This document shows positions 1 through 8,527 of a stretch of DNA of 64,000 nucleotides, piece after piece; position 1 is the stretch's first letter, and each line of letters begins with the position of its first letter. Origin of the DNA: FEN-1219 sp036563665 (GTDB lineage Bacteria > Pseudomonadota > Gammaproteobacteria > Steroidobacterales > Rariloculaceae). The notes beneath the pieces were generated by a model. The model ran no database searches, was not told where the DNA came from, and saw nothing but the letters and a program-made list of their open reading frames with translations. The DNA is taken from NCBI GenBank assembly GCA_036563665.1, contig DATCLY010000066.1, positions 15,890 through 79,889 on the forward strand, in the 5' to 3' direction. The translations under genes and the position numbers were made by a program.

Positions 1-590
1 CCGTCGGTCTCCGCGACGAGCGCGATCGCGTCGAACGTGCCGTCGGGCCGCGGGAACCCCAGCAGGAACACGGCGGCGCCGGGCCGGAGCAGCCTGCGGT
101 CGCCGGCGGTCAGCAGCACGATCGCCGTGTCGGGACCGACGTCCACCTGCTCGGTGCCGCCCGCGTGCCGCAGCTCGAGCGTGCGGCCGTCGCTGGCGGC
201 GGCCACGCCGGTCACCGTGGCGTTGGTCATCGTCGTCTCGGGAAAGTCCCAGGCGTAGTGACCCTCGCCGGCGCCCCGCATCTCCTCCGGGAAGATGTGC
301 ACCTCGACGGCCTTCCAGCGTCCGTCCGGGCCGCGCGCCGCCGTCGTGCCGATGAACACGCCATCCGTGATGTCGGCGAGACTCCGGCGCTCGAGCCCGT
401 TGATGCCGGCATCGGGCGCGAGCCGCACCTCCACCACGCCGTCGCTTGCCGTGACCACCTCGAGCCAATCGCCGTCCACCGCTCGGAGCGTGCCTCGCAG
501 GCGCTGCGGCGGCTCGCCCGGCGGCCGCTGCGCGAGCGACGCGAGCGAGCAGAGCGCGAGGAACAGCGGCAGGAGGAGCTTGTTGTTCAT
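1..590 (-). CDS. Secreted protein of unknown function, C-terminus cut by window edge
   Basis: No stop is reached, so the 3' end lies outside the window. The ATG follows a clear GGAGGCGAAC ribosome site. The first 21 residues are a Sec signal peptide (MNNKLLLPLFLALCSLASLA, then Q). The visible mature part is beta-rich and contains two similar halves of the type L-x-G-T-L-x-A-V-D-G-D-x-L-E-V and T-V-T-G-V-A-A-A-S-D-G-R-T-L-E-L, as in small-molecule or metal-sensing DUF5666-like secreted proteins. It is divergent from the glutathione transferase, with about 100 bases between them. The function is not recognised. That it is a real, exported protein is well supported; the family is inference. Confidence 0.7.
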   Translation of the reverse strand, partial: MNNKLLLPLFLALCSLASLAQRPPGEPPQRLRGTLRAVDGDWLEVVTASDGVVEVRLAPDAGINGLERRSLADITDGVFIGTTAARGPDGRWKAVEVHIFPEEMRGAGEGHYAWDFPETTMTNATVTGVAAASDGRTLELRHAGGTEQVDVGPDTAIVLLTAGDRRLLRPGAAVFLLGFPRPDGTFDAIALVAETD

Positions 591-641
591 GTTCGCCTCC
601 GGTGGGCTCGCCTGACTGTAACCGGTTCCGCGGCGCGGTGT

Positions 642-670
642 CGATTCGCGCGCGCTGCTGCCACTACAAT
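642..670 (+). promoter_or_regulatory. Possible promoter of the glutathione transferase gene
   Basis: A good -10 hexamer, TACAAT, lies at 665-670, about 25 bases before the ATG. The -35 box is poor (CGATTC at 642-647 with a 17-base spacer), so this is a weak candidate. Confidence 0.25.
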
Positions 671-694
671 GGTGCCAATCGAGGGAGAACCATC

Positions 695-1330
695 ATGGGC
701 GAGGGACTCGTCTTCTATCACAATCCCATGTCGCGCGGCCGCATCGTGCACTGGATGCTCGAGGAAGTCGGCGCGCCGTACGAGGTGCGGCTGCTGTCCT
801 TCGAGCGCGGCGAGCACAAGGCGCGCGAGTTCCTCGCGCTGAACCCCATGGGCAAGATTCCGACCATCGTGCACGACGGCACGGTGGTCACCGAGGCGGC
901 CGCCATCTGCGCCTATCTCGCCGACGCCTTCCCGTCCGCCGGGCTCGCGCCGCCCGTGGGCTCGCCGCAGCGCGGGCCGTATTACCGCTGGCTCTTCTTC
1001 GGCGCGGGCTGCGTGGAAGCCGCGCTCGTGGACAAAATGCTGTCGCGGCCGGCCGCGCAGCGCCCGGGCACGATCGGCTACGGCACGTACGAAGACACGC
1101 TCAACGCGCTCGAGCAGGCGATCACGCCCGGGCCGTACATCCTGGGCGAGCGCTTCAGCGCGGCGGACGTGTACATCGCCTCCGAGATCGGCTGGGGCCT
1201 GTTCACGAAGACGCTCGAGCCCCGCCCTGCCTTCGTCGAGTACTCCGAGCGCTGCAGCAACCGTCCCGCGGCGAAGCGCTCCGAGGAACGCGACCAGAAG
1301 TTCGCGGCGGAGCTGCAGGCGCGCGGCTGA
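695..1330 (+). CDS. Glutathione S-transferase family protein
   Basis: 211-residue cytosolic protein with the normal GST length. The N-terminal thioredoxin-fold domain is at about 1-80: it begins LVFYHNPMSRGRIVHWML and contains the cis-proline segment G-K-I-P-T-I-V and the glutathione-binding T-E-A-A-A-I-C. The all-helical C-terminal domain runs from about 90 and includes the N-capping-box-like F-S-A-A-D-V-Y-I-A-S-E. The usual role is conjugation of glutathione to, or glutathione-dependent reduction of, electrophiles. The start at 695 is preferred over an upstream in-frame TTG at 602 because the fold begins there and GAGGGAGAA precedes it. It is a single gene between a secreted protein and a TonB receptor. 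The GST class and substrate cannot be read from sequence. Confidence 0.9.
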   Translation: MGEGLVFYHNPMSRGRIVHWMLEEVGAPYEVRLLSFERGEHKAREFLALNPMGKIPTIVHDGTVVTEAAAICAYLADAFPSAGLAPPVGSPQRGPYYRWLFFGAGCVEAALVDKMLSRPAAQRPGTIGYGTYEDTLNALEQAITPGPYILGERFSAADVYIASEIGWGLFTKTLEPRPAFVEYSERCSNRPAAKRSEERDQKFAAELQARG

Positions 1331-1341
1331 GCGCGGCGGCG

Positions 1342-3249
1342 TCAGCCGCCGAAACGCCAGGAGACGTCGAGCCTCGCGCTCCGCGGGATCTCGCTGTGGA
1401 CGGGCGCCGGGCCGAACTCCGGATGCCCCTCGTCGAAAAGGTTCTGCAGCACGAGCGCGAGCGAGAGATCGCGCCGCGCGCGCCAGCCGAGGCGTGCGTC
1501 GACGGCCGTGTAATGGGGAACGCTGGGGTGCGGCAGCGAGCCGACGTGGCGCACGGTCACGTCGAGCTCGAGCCCGCGCGCGAGGTCGAGCGAGGAGCCG
1601 ATGCTCCATTGCCGCTCGGGGTCGTTCGCCAGCGTGTCGTTCGCGACGCCCAGCGGATCGGTGCTGCCGGGCTCGAGCCGCAAATCCATGTCGAGCGTGA
1701 AGAGCCCGGCGCGTAAAGCCCACGCATCGGTCACGCGCCAGGTCGCCCACGCCTCGAGCCCCTCCACGGGACCTTCGATGCGGTTCTCGAGCACCGCGGG
1801 CACCGCCGTGCCGCTGCGCAGCCTGTCCCAGTCGTGCCGAAAGGCCGTGAGCGAGTAGCTCAACCGCGCGAACGCCTCCGCCCGATAGCCCACCTCCATG
1901 ACGTCCGCCACCTCGGACTGGAAGTTCGGTCCCCCGAACAGCAGGAACGGCGGCGTGCCCGGGAACCAGACGTCGCGGTCGTAGCGCGACGGCGCCCGCA
2001 CGGCGCGCGACAACGCGCCCCACAGCAGCCGCGTCGGCGTGGGCTTGAAGGCGATGCGCGCGCTCGGCAGCGATTCGGTGCCGGTGTAGTCGTTGCGCTC
2101 GAGCTTCAGGGCGAGCGTCATCTCGACCTTGTCCCCCAGGGCGATGCGGTCCTGCACGAACGCGTTCCACCACTCGAGATCGCGGCTGTCGGGGACGAAC
2201 CGCGCCGCGACGCCGGGCCCGATGCGGTCGCTCGACCGCCGGTACCCACCGCCCCACAGGAAATCGTGCCGCGCGTGCGTGAGCCCGTGCTGCACCTCCA
2301 CGTCGAAGATGTCGGCGTCGGGACGGAAGAACAACGCGTCATCCCGCTCCGCGTGATCGAAGTAGCTCTGCAGGCGCAGCTCGGAGCCGTTCGCGAGCCG
2401 ACGCGTCCATCGTCCGAGCACGTTGGCGCCGGACACGTCCACGCGTCCGAAGTCGATGCCGAACACGATGCCGCGTTCTTGCGAGCGGCCGCTGTAGACG
2501 TCGGCCTGCACGGTGACCGTGTCGCGGTCGAGGGTCCAATCCGCGCGGAAGCCCGCCTGATGCCGGCGCCACTCGTCGACCGCGGGCACGCCGCTCGCGC
2601 GCAGGGTGTTCTCCGCGTGCAGGCTCTTGCCGTAGACGCGGTAGTGGCCGCGCTCGCCGAGCGTGCCGCCGTAACGGACCGCGAGCCGGTCCTCGAAGTC
2701 GCCGCCCGCCACCGACAGGTACGCGCCGGCGGTCTCCGCGGCCGAGCGGGTGATCACGTTGATCACGCCGTTGACGGCGTTGGCTCCCCACATCGTGGCC
2801 CCGGGGCCGCTGAAGACCTCGATGCGCTCCACGTCGGCGAGCAGCAGGTCCTGCTGGTCCCAGAACACGCCGGAATACAGGGGCGTGTACACCGTGCGGC
2901 CGTCGATGAGCACGAGCAGCTTGTTGCCGACGGCGTTGTTGAAGCCGCGCGCGCTGATCGCGTATTGCACGGAGTCGATGCGCGCCACCTCGAGGTTCGG
3001 GGCGAGCCGCAGCGCCTCGCCGAGCGACGTGGCGCCGGAGCGGCGGATCTGCTCGCCGGTGATGACGTAGATCGACGCCGGCGCGTCGGCCAGCGGCTCC
3101 AACTGCCGCGAGACGGACAGCACCTCGATCTGGCCGAGCTCCTCGAGCGACAGGTCGGCCAGGCTCGCGGCGGGCTCCTGCGGCGCCGCCGGCGCCGACA
3201 GGAGCAGCCCGACGGCGCAGGCGAACGGCAGCGAAGCAGGAAGCCGCAT
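1342..3249 (-). CDS. TonB-dependent outer-membrane receptor
   Basis: 635 residues with a signal peptide (ends S-A-P-A-A-P-Q). A plug domain follows at about 45-160: the TonB-box-like E-V-L-S-V-S-R stretch, then A-P-A-S-I-Y-V-I-T-G-E-Q-I-R and the hallmark I-E-V-F-S-G-P-G-A-T-M-W-G-A-N-A-V-N-G-V-I-N-V-I-T. The rest is a 22-strand-type barrel ending in an aromatic residue (S-W-R-F-G-G). It imports an unknown ligand (siderophore, cobalamin or organic compound) using the proton-motive force. The ATG at 3249 is preceded by GGGAGGACGC; extending further upstream would add a non-signal Arg-rich stretch. It is shorter than catabolic TonB receptors and resembles the vitamin B12/colicin-I receptor size class. 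No transport partner is adjacent. Confidence 0.93.
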   Translation of the reverse strand: MRLPASLPFACAVGLLLSAPAAPQEPAASLADLSLEELGQIEVLSVSRQLEPLADAPASIYVITGEQIRRSGATSLGEALRLAPNLEVARIDSVQYAISARGFNNAVGNKLLVLIDGRTVYTPLYSGVFWDQQDLLLADVERIEVFSGPGATMWGANAVNGVINVITRSAAETAGAYLSVAGGDFEDRLAVRYGGTLGERGHYRVYGKSLHAENTLRASGVPAVDEWRRHQAGFRADWTLDRDTVTVQADVYSGRSQERGIVFGIDFGRVDVSGANVLGRWTRRLANGSELRLQSYFDHAERDDALFFRPDADIFDVEVQHGLTHARHDFLWGGGYRRSSDRIGPGVAARFVPDSRDLEWWNAFVQDRIALGDKVEMTLALKLERNDYTGTESLPSARIAFKPTPTRLLWGALSRAVRAPSRYDRDVWFPGTPPFLLFGGPNFQSEVADVMEVGYRAEAFARLSYSLTAFRHDWDRLRSGTAVPAVLENRIEGPVEGLEAWATWRVTDAWALRAGLFTLDMDLRLEPGSTDPLGVANDTLANDPERQWSIGSSLDLARGLELDVTVRHVGSLPHPSVPHYTAVDARLGWRARRDLSLALVLQNLFDEGHPEFGPAPVHSEIPRSARLDVSWRFGG

Positions 3250-3383
3250 GCGTCCTCCCAGGCGGCGGTGGAAACGGAGGCTGCGGGTGCGCAGGCTAGC
3301 ACCGCGCCCACTATGGAAGATGCCGATCACGTCTCAGCGCGAGCCCGTGCGGCGGCAGCGAGCAATTTTCATAGCACTACAAA

Positions 3384-4169
3384 TTACCGCCTCGGGCGCC
3401 GGCGCGCACGCCCCGCGTGCGCCGCGGGATCCTGCTTGTAGAAAGCGCAGAGCTGGCGATACACGTCCGGGTACTCGCGGCGCAGGCCCTCGGGCGCGTC
3501 GAAGAACACCTCGCTGCACACGGCGAAGAACTCGGCCGGATCCTCGGCCGCGTAGGGGTCGAGCCAGGTGTCCTCGTCGCGGTCGACCCTGGCGCAGTGA
3601 TCCTCGTAGGCGGCCGTGAAGGCCGCCGTCCAGTCCGCGAGCGGCATGCCGGGGTGCAGCGGCGGCAGGCCGTCGGCCGCGCCGTCGAGCATGTCGAGCT
3701 TGTGCGCGAACTCGTGGGCCACCACGTCGAAGCCCTCGCCCAGCCCGCTGGCCTCGACGTCCTCCCACCCGAGGATGACGGGCCCCTGCTCCCAGGACTC
3801 GCCCACGAGCACGTCGTCGCCCACGTGCACCACGCCCGCCTCGTCCTCGTACTCGCGGCCGCGCACGAGGAACTCGCCAGGGTACACGACGACGGAGCGG
3901 AAGCCTTCGTAGGCGTCGAGCCCGAGCTCGAGGATCGGCACGCAGGCGAGCACGGCGATGCGCAGCCGCATCTCCTCGGTGAGCTCGAGGCCGCCCGCCG
4001 GCTCGATGCGCTTCTCGTGCAGGAACAGGAGCGCGAGCTCCCGCAGCCGGCGCATCTCGTCGGCGTCGAGGCGTGCGACGGCCGGCAAGCGGTCCGTGAC
4101 CGCCGCCCAGCGCTCGTCGGGAATCGCGGCGCGCGCCGCCAGGCGGCGGCGGCGCCAGTGCTTGAACAG
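3384..4169 (-). CDS. mtfA: M90-family zinc peptidase, MtfA-like
   Basis: About 261 residues, the usual size of MtfA (Mlc titration factor A). The zinc peptidase motif H-E-F-A-H-K-L-D lies at about residues 150-157, followed by a downstream Glu in the A-E-F-F-A-V-C-S-E-V-F-F segment that fits the third ligand. The N-terminal F-K-H-W-R-R-R-R is typical of the family. In E. coli MtfA binds the glucose regulator Mlc and has aminopeptidase activity; that role here is inference. There is no ATG or GTG near the expected start. The best choice is a CTG at 4169, just past the stop of the upstream hydrolase gene, with AGGAG inside that gene. Translational coupling is likely. Identity is firm; the exact start is uncertain. 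Confidence 0.85.
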   Translation of the reverse strand: MFKHWRRRRLAARAAIPDERWAAVTDRLPAVARLDADEMRRLRELALLFLHEKRIEPAGGLELTEEMRLRIAVLACVPILELGLDAYEGFRSVVVYPGEFLVRGREYEDEAGVVHVGDDVLVGESWEQGPVILGWEDVEASGLGEGFDVVAHEFAHKLDMLDGAADGLPPLHPGMPLADWTAAFTAAYEDHCARVDRDEDTWLDPYAAEDPAEFFAVCSEVFFDAPEGLRREYPDVYRQLCAFYKQDPAAHAGRARRRPRR

Positions 4170-4171
4170 CC

Positions 4172-5059
4172 CTACGTCAGGTGCTCCTTGAAGAACGCCA
4201 CCGTGCGCTGCCACGCGAGGTCGGCCGCTGCCTCGTTGTAGCGCGGCGTCGAGTTGTTGTGGAAGCCGTGGTTCGTGCCGTCGTACACGTGCATCTCGAA
4301 GCGCACCCCGTTGGCACGGAGCGCCGCCTCGAACTCGGGCCGCATGGCGTTGATGCGCTCGTCGTTCGCCGCGTAATGCACCAGCAGCGGCGCCTTGATC
4401 CTCGGCACGTCCGCCGCCGGCGCCGCCGCACCATAGAAGGGCACGCCGGCGTCGAGGTCCTCGCCGAGCTCCACGGCGAGCGCGTTCACCATGCCCCCGC
4501 CCCAGCAGAAGCCGACCGCGCCCAGCCGGCCGCTCGACAGCTCGTGAGACTTGAGGTAGCGCGCGCTGTTGATCATGTCCTGGCGCAGCTTCGCCGGGTC
4601 GAGGCTCGCCTGCAGCACCCGGCCGTCGTCGTCGTTGCCGGGATAGCCGCCGACGGGCGACAAGCCGTCGGGCGCGAGCGCGAGGAAACCTTCGACGGCG
4701 AGCCGGCGCGCCACGTCCTCGATGTAAGGGTTCAGCCCGCGGTTCTCGTGGATGACCAGCACGGACGGAAACGGCCCGTCGCTCGCCGTCGGCCGCACGA
4801 GATAGCCGCGCATCGTGCCGGACGTGCCGCCCGGCGACGGATACTCCACGTAGCGCGCCTTGATGCGTTCGTCCGTGAAGGAAATCGTCATCGCCTCCGC
4901 GTAGCGCGGCAACAGGGCCTGCGCCATCCACAGCGCGGAGGTGCCGCCGATCGTGAGCGCCGCCGCCCGCGCCATGAACTCGCGACGGTCGATGTCGCCA
5001 TGGCAGTACTCGTCGTAGAGATCGAATACCCGTTGATCGATGGGTTGCTGACCGGTCAT
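4172..5059 (-). CDS. Dienelactone hydrolase family protein, Tat-exported
   Basis: 295-residue alpha/beta hydrolase. The catalytic triad of the dienelactone hydrolase family is visible: Cys in G-F-C-W-G-G-G near residue 182, Asp in A-A-N-D-E-R-I near 233, and His in T-N-H-G-F-H near 263. Unlike cytosolic DLH, it has a twin-arginine signal at about 20-50 (D-R-R-E-F-M-A-R-A-A, then a hydrophobic run), so it probably acts in the periplasm on lactones or esters. The ATG at 5059 has GGGGGAAACGAG upstream. Its stop codon lies two bases before the start of the MtfA-like gene, so the two form an operon. The physiological substrate is unknown. Confidence 0.92.
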   Translation of the reverse strand: MTGQQPIDQRVFDLYDEYCHGDIDRREFMARAAALTIGGTSALWMAQALLPRYAEAMTISFTDERIKARYVEYPSPGGTSGTMRGYLVRPTASDGPFPSVLVIHENRGLNPYIEDVARRLAVEGFLALAPDGLSPVGGYPGNDDDGRVLQASLDPAKLRQDMINSARYLKSHELSSGRLGAVGFCWGGGMVNALAVELGEDLDAGVPFYGAAAPAADVPRIKAPLLVHYAANDERINAMRPEFEAALRANGVRFEMHVYDGTNHGFHNNSTPRYNEAAADLAWQRTVAFFKEHLT

Positions 5060-5196
5060 GGCTCGTTTCCCCCTTGCAGCTCGCTGCTCGAGACGACTAT
5101 AGCCGCGGGCCGGCATGGAGACCAGCGCTCGGGCACCGCCGCCCGGCATCGCCGGACGTTGGACCTTTTCAGGGGAAACCCGACCGGGACGTGAGC

Positions 5197-5224
5197 TTGG
5201 TCACAAGCATGAGTAGCATATACA
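5197..5224 (+). promoter_or_regulatory. Candidate sigma-70 promoter of the sensory operon
   Basis: TTGGTC (5197-5202), a 16-base spacer and TATACA (5219-5224) lie in an AT-richer patch within the 205-base divergent gap. The predicted transcript start is near 5231, giving a leader of about 34 bases to the GTG at 5265. Confidence 0.45.
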
Positions 5225-5264
5225 CCTACCATTGCCACATCGCTGCACGAGCACCCGATCCCCG

Positions 5265-7910
5265 GTGAGCGAGCCCGTCCGCATACTCATCCTCGAGGAC
5301 AGTCCGCTCGACGCCGAGCTCGTGGTGCGGCAGCTGCGCCAAGGCGAGCTGCAAGCGACGCATCGCGTCGTGGCGACGGAGCGCGAGTTCCGCTCCGCCC
5401 TCGCCGACTTCGCCCCTCACGTCATCGTCTCGGACTTCTCGCTGCCGGGGTTCGACGGGCTCGCGGCATTGCAGATCGCGGCGTCCGCCGCGCCGGGCAC
5501 GCCCTTCATCTTCGTGTCCGGCACCATCGGCGAGGAGCGCGCCATCGACGCGCTGAAGCGCGGCGCGGCCGATTACGTCTTGAAGGACAACCTGAATCGG
5601 CTGGTGCCCGCCATCCGCGCCGCGTTGCGGCAGGCCGAGATCGTGCGCGCCCGCGATCTCGCCGAGGAGATGCTGCGGGCGCGCGAGGCACGCCTGCGCG
5701 ACATCATCAACACGTCGCAAGCGTGGATCTGGGAGTGCGACGAGGAGGGCCGCTGCACGTTCTCGAGCCCGAGCGTCGAGCGCGTGCTCGGCTACGGGCA
5801 GCACGAGGTGCTCGGCCGCGAGCTCGCGAGCTACTGCCACGCGAGCGACGCGGCCGCCTTCGCCGCCCTGTGGGAGGATCTGAAGAGCGGCAAGATCGAC
5901 TCCGCGCAGGCGACGCTGCGCTGCGTGGCCGACGGCGGCGAGACGCGCTGGATCGACCGCGACGTCGTCGTCGTGCGCGACGACGCGGGCCGCTTCCGCG
6001 GGCTGCGCGGCGCGGACCGCGACGTCACCGACCGCAAGATCCAGGAGCTCCGCATCCAGCGGCTGAACCGGGCGCTCGCGTTCCTGTCGGAGGCGAACAC
6101 GGCGATGCTGCGCATTCGCGCGCGCGAGGAGCTGCTCGAGGAAGCCTGCCGCATCGCGGTGCGCCGGGGCGGGTACTCGGCGGCCACGATCTATCTCCGC
6201 CCGGCGGAAGGCGAGGCGCCCATCGTGCGGCGCGCGGTCAACGAGCAACGCACGCGCGCCCTGCCGAAGGAATCGCTCGAGGGCGACGGTCCGGTCGCGC
6301 GCGCCCTGCGCACCGGCCAGCCGGTGGTCGTCGAGGATCACGAGGCGGCGCCCGCCTCGCCGGCACGCGAGCGCCTGCGCAGCCTCGGGCTGCGCGCGTC
6401 CGCGGCGCTGCCGCTGCTGCTCGACAAGACGCCCGTCGGGGTGCTGCACCTGCACGCCGCGGAGGCGCACGTCTTCGAGGAAGAGGAGCTCGAGCTCCTG
6501 ACGCAGGTCGCGGGCAACATCGCGTTCGCGCTGCAATACCTGCACAGCAAGGACGCCGCGCGCTTCCTGCAGTACTTCGACCCAGTCACCGCCCTGCCCA
6601 AGCGCACGCTCTACCTGCGGCGGCTCGCCCGGGCCGTGGCGGCCGCGGAGCGCCGGCCGCTCGCCGTGCTGGTGCTCGACGTGAAGAACCTGAGCGTCGT
6701 GAACGACAGCCTCGGCCGCGCGGCCGGCGACCTCGCCCTGCAGCTCGTGGCGGAGCGCCTGAAGAGCTTCTTCGGCAACGCCCAGGCCCTCGCGCATCTG
6801 GGAAGCGGAACGTACGCGGCCGTGCACACGGATCTCGCCGACAGCGGCGACGCGGCGGACGCGCTGCTCGCGCGCGTGCTCGCGCTCTTCCACGACCCGT
6901 TCGACCTGCTCGAGCAGGAGGTGCGGCTGTCGATCCGCGCAGGGATCGCGATCTATCCGCACGACGGGGAGGACGCGAACGCGCTGCTCAACGGCGCGGA
7001 GACGGCGCTCGCGCGGGCCAAGGACGCCCGCCGGGACTTCCTGCGCCACACGGCCGACATGAACGCCGAGGCCGCACGGCGGCTCAATCTCACCAATCGC
7101 CTGCGCCGCGCCGTGGCGGAGCGCAGCTTCAGCCTGCATTACCAGCCGAAAGTGTCGCTCGCGACCGGCCGGGTGGTGGGCGTGGAAGCGCTGCTGCGCT
7201 GGCGCGACCCCGAGTACGGCTTCGTGCGGCCGGACGTGTTCGTGCCGATGCTCGAGGCGGAGGGCATGATCGACGACGTCGGCCGCTGGGTGATGGAGCA
7301 GGCGCTCGACGAGACGGCCGGCTTGGCCTATGCGGACGGCGCGCCGCTCGCGGTGGCGGTGAACGTCTCGCCGTTGCAGCTGCGAAGGCGCGACTTCGCG
7401 CGCAACGTGCTGGACGTGCTCGCGGCCCAGGGCGGTGGACGCTCGCGCCTCGAGCTCGAGATCACCGAAAGCATGCTCATGGAGGACATCGACGACACCA
7501 TCGCCTTGCTCCTCAAGCTGCGGGATAGCGGCGTGTCCATCCAGATCGACGACTTCGGCACCGGGTACTCCTCGCTGAGCGTGCTGTCCCGGTTGCCGGT
7601 GGACTGCCTCAAGATCGATCGCAGCTTCGTGAACCAGCTGGGCGATGGCGTGCACGGCCGCTCGGTGGTGCAGACCACCATCACGCTCGCGGCCTCGCTA
7701 GGCTTGCGCACGGTGGCGGAAGGCGTCGAGACCGAGCAGCAGCTGCGCACGCTGTGCGAGCTCGGGTGCGCATCCGTGCAAGGCTACCTCGTCTGTCCGC
7801 CGTTGCCGGGCCCCGAGCTCGCGCGGTGGCTGCGCTCCGTGAACGGCCGCATGCCGGCGGAGCTCCTGGGCGTCTGCCAGGCGGTGCGCGGCGATCAGGC
7901 GTCGCCATGA
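5265..7910 (+). CDS. Response regulator with PAS, GAF, degenerate GGDEF and EAL domains
   Basis: 881 residues. Domains in order: receiver (about 4-118, phospho-acceptor Asp57 in V-I-V-S-D-F-S-L-P-G), PAS (about 140-265), GAF (about 285-420), GGDEF-like (about 430-590) and EAL (about 600-860). The GGDEF signature is replaced by L-G-S-G-T-Y near residue 511, so cyclase activity is unlikely. The EAL domain keeps V-E-A-L-L-R near 640, the acidic E-I-T-E site and D-D-F-G-T-G-Y-S-S-L near 761, and should be an active c-di-GMP phosphodiesterase. The GTG start is preferred to a TTG at 5232 because the receiver begins immediately after it. The stop overlaps the next start (ATGA). It is predicted to lower c-di-GMP in response to phosphorylation and to signals sensed by PAS/GAF. 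Confidence 0.92.
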   Translation: MSEPVRILILEDSPLDAELVVRQLRQGELQATHRVVATEREFRSALADFAPHVIVSDFSLPGFDGLAALQIAASAAPGTPFIFVSGTIGEERAIDALKRGAADYVLKDNLNRLVPAIRAALRQAEIVRARDLAEEMLRAREARLRDIINTSQAWIWECDEEGRCTFSSPSVERVLGYGQHEVLGRELASYCHASDAAAFAALWEDLKSGKIDSAQATLRCVADGGETRWIDRDVVVVRDDAGRFRGLRGADRDVTDRKIQELRIQRLNRALAFLSEANTAMLRIRAREELLEEACRIAVRRGGYSAATIYLRPAEGEAPIVRRAVNEQRTRALPKESLEGDGPVARALRTGQPVVVEDHEAAPASPARERLRSLGLRASAALPLLLDKTPVGVLHLHAAEAHVFEEEELELLTQVAGNIAFALQYLHSKDAARFLQYFDPVTALPKRTLYLRRLARAVAAAERRPLAVLVLDVKNLSVVNDSLGRAAGDLALQLVAERLKSFFGNAQALAHLGSGTYAAVHTDLADSGDAADALLARVLALFHDPFDLLEQEVRLSIRAGIAIYPHDGEDANALLNGAETALARAKDARRDFLRHTADMNAEAARRLNLTNRLRRAVAERSFSLHYQPKVSLATGRVVGVEALLRWRDPEYGFVRPDVFVPMLEAEGMIDDVGRWVMEQALDETAGLAYADGAPLAVAVNVSPLQLRRRDFARNVLDVLAAQGGGRSRLELEITESMLMEDIDDTIALLLKLRDSGVSIQIDDFGTGYSSLSVLSRLPVDCLKIDRSFVNQLGDGVHGRSVVQTTITLAASLGLRTVAEGVETEQQLRTLCELGCASVQGYLVCPPLPGPELARWLRSVNGRMPAELLGVCQAVRGDQASP

Positions 7911-8527
7911 TCGCGCCGGGCGCGATCGCGGCCCGGGCAGGCCGCCTGCTGCGGCGCGCCGTGCTCGCGGCCGCGGTGTCCCGCGCCCCCACCCTCGCGG
8001 CGGCGCTCGTGGTCCTGCTGCTCGCGGCGGCCGCGGTCACGGCCCAGAACGTTCCCCGCAGCGCGGTGGAGGACAGCGTCAAAGCCGCGTATCTCTTCAA
8101 GTTCCCGGCGTACGTCGACTGGCCCGCCGGGCTCTTCCAGAGCGACGACGCGACGCTCACGATCGGCGTCGTGGAGAGCGACCGCCTCGCCGACGAGCTC
8201 GCGGCGGTCACCGCCGGGCGCAACGTGAACGGCCGGCCCGTGCGCGTGCGCCGGCTGTCGGCCGAGGATCCGCCCACGGGCGTGCACGTCCTGTTCCTGC
8301 CCGCGGCGCGCGCCGCGGGCACGCCCATCGCGGAGCGAGCCGCGGGCCTGCCCATCCTCACGGTCGGGGAGCAGCCGGACGAATCGCCAGGCATCGTCGT
8401 GTCCTTCGTGCGCGTGGGCGGGCGCATGCGTTTCGAGGTGGACCTCGACGAAGCCGAGCGGCGCGGGTTGCGCCTGCATTCGGGCATGCTGGCGGTAGCC
8501 GAACGCGTGCGCGGGGCGCGGCCATGA
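7907..8527 (+). CDS. YfiR-like periplasmic protein (DUF4154)
   Basis: 206 residues with an N-terminal signal or anchor segment (hydrophobic run about 20-45, A-V-T-A-Q cleavage). The YfiR/DUF4154 core follows: V-K-A-A-Y-L-F-K-F-P-A-Y-V-D-W-P, then T-I-G-V-V-E-S-D, and a C-terminal G-G-R-M-R-F-E-V-D-L with the L-H-S-G-M-L-A-V-A-E end. In Pseudomonas, YfiR binds the periplasmic CHASE8 domain of the cyclase YfiN and represses it until redox or envelope stress. Here both ends overlap neighbours by ATGA, and the next gene encodes a CHASE8-type histidine kinase, so it is probably the periplasmic partner of that kinase. Family assignment is strong; the partner is inference. Confidence 0.87.
   Translation: MIAPGAIAARAGRLLRRAVLAAAVSRAPTLAAALVVLLLAAAAVTAQNVPRSAVEDSVKAAYLFKFPAYVDWPAGLFQSDDATLTIGVVESDRLADELAAVTAGRNVNGRPVRVRRLSAEDPPTGVHVLFLPAARAAGTPIAERAAGLPILTVGEQPDESPGIVVSFVRVGGRMRFEVDLDEAERRGLRLHSGMLAVAERVRGARP

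Noticed and set aside
5232..5264. TTG start for the REC-EAL protein, adding 11 residues
   Set aside because: No ribosome site and the added residues precede the receiver fold. It would also coincide with the predicted transcript start.
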